Assembly: GCA_011319805.1 (NCBI GenBank)
Contig: SJRY01000270.1
Span: 248,001 to 312,000, forward strand
From: Macrocybe gigantea
Lineage: Eukaryota > Basidiomycota > Agaricomycetes > Agaricales > Callistosporiaceae
Reading direction: 5' to 3'
Length of the DNA: 64,000 bases
Shown here: positions 63,685 to 64,000 of the stretch, one piece after another
Layout of the letters: each line of letters opens with the position of its first letter
Position numbering within the stretch: position 1 is the first letter of the stretch
Made by a program: the position numbers and the translations under genes
Notes under the pieces: model-generated
The model's database searches: none
The model's input: only the letters and a program-made list of their open reading frames with translations
Told to the model about the DNA's origin: nothing

Positions 63685-64000
63685 ATGCTACCATCCAGGA
63701 CCATCTCACTTGGCATTCTCACAGTCGCTATTGCAACAGCCACGGCTGCATCATGGGCAGTACGAAAACATAATGCTCGTAGAAAAAGACAGCGCATTCG
63801 CCAAAAGGTATGCCTCATTCCTCATTCTGTAAGCCTCGTTAATGACATATCTCCGCATGATAGCTTCCTTTCACTCTTAGTAAATGGAGACATCCTGGCC
63901 CCCCCTACGACGCTTTTGAGCAGATATGGAATGATTTAGAAGAGGTTTTCCATGAGGCCGAACTAAAACTGTGGAATTATGCTGGGGCAACTATTCTCAA
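63685..64000 (+). CDS. kinase-like family copy F, start only (cut by window end)
   Basis: ATG 63685 opens the family's anchor exon (MLPSRTISLGILTVAIATAT then RRKRQRIRQK, donor at about 63807). The second exon from about 63882 carries IWNDLEEVFHEAELKLW and runs off the window. No break is visible in the part present, so the state of the gene cannot be judged. Confidence 0.6.

Overview
The window is eukaryotic and fungal, most likely from a mushroom-forming basidiomycete (Agaricomycetes). The genes carry many short introns (about 45-75 nt, GT-AG, with CTAAC/CTAAT-like branch points). They include typical Agaricomycete families: a DUF6593 protein, F-box/LRR proteins, NRPS-like adenylation and tyrosinase remnants, a Kre9/Knh1-like secreted protein, and Ty3 chromodomain and Ty1/copia LTR retrotransposons. 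Identifications come from motifs and remembered family features, with no database search. Exon models were placed by hand and checked for reading frame.

Layout. Positions 1-17400 are mostly single-copy genes: a doubtful minus-strand exon, pinin (minus) head-to-head with SRP72 (plus), a membrane-anchored histidine-acid-phosphatase-like protein, a remarkable 22-exon gene with thirteen consecutive 30-36 nt exons (8418-10562), an F-box/LRR-like gene, an unknown 301-residue gene and a 13-exon MFS transporter. From 17800 to the end the region is plastic. It holds six copies (A-F) of one kinase-like gene family in different states of decay, a decayed glycosyltransferase-like copy, fragments of tyrosinase, NRPS-like, SRPK-like and aldo-keto reductase genes, and a second decayed MFS copy. 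Intact genes sit among these: DUF6593, an adhesin-like membrane protein, a Kre9-like protein, F-box/LRR, an HtrL/YibB-like type II membrane protein flanked by two inverted tRNA-Ile genes, and a calpain-like protease.

Mobile elements. A Ty3/gypsy chromovirus (33503-40015) with 320-bp LTRs and a GAATG target duplication is inserted into kinase copy C. A copia element on the minus strand (50376-60796, 208-bp LTRs, duplication AACGT) carries inside it a second copia element on the plus strand (50608-56383, 309-bp LTRs, duplication CAATC). The gypsy element has an 11-nt self-priming site of the Tf1 type. Both copia elements have a primer site that fits the anticodon arm of initiator tRNA-Met.

Caveat. 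Six otherwise intact genes each become fully open only if one or more single bases are missing, mostly in homopolymer runs. I read this as mainly assembly error, not decay, and mark it gene by gene. The main candidate for something new is the microexon-array gene, where every repeat-encoding exon is frame-neutral and could be skipped without breaking the reading frame.
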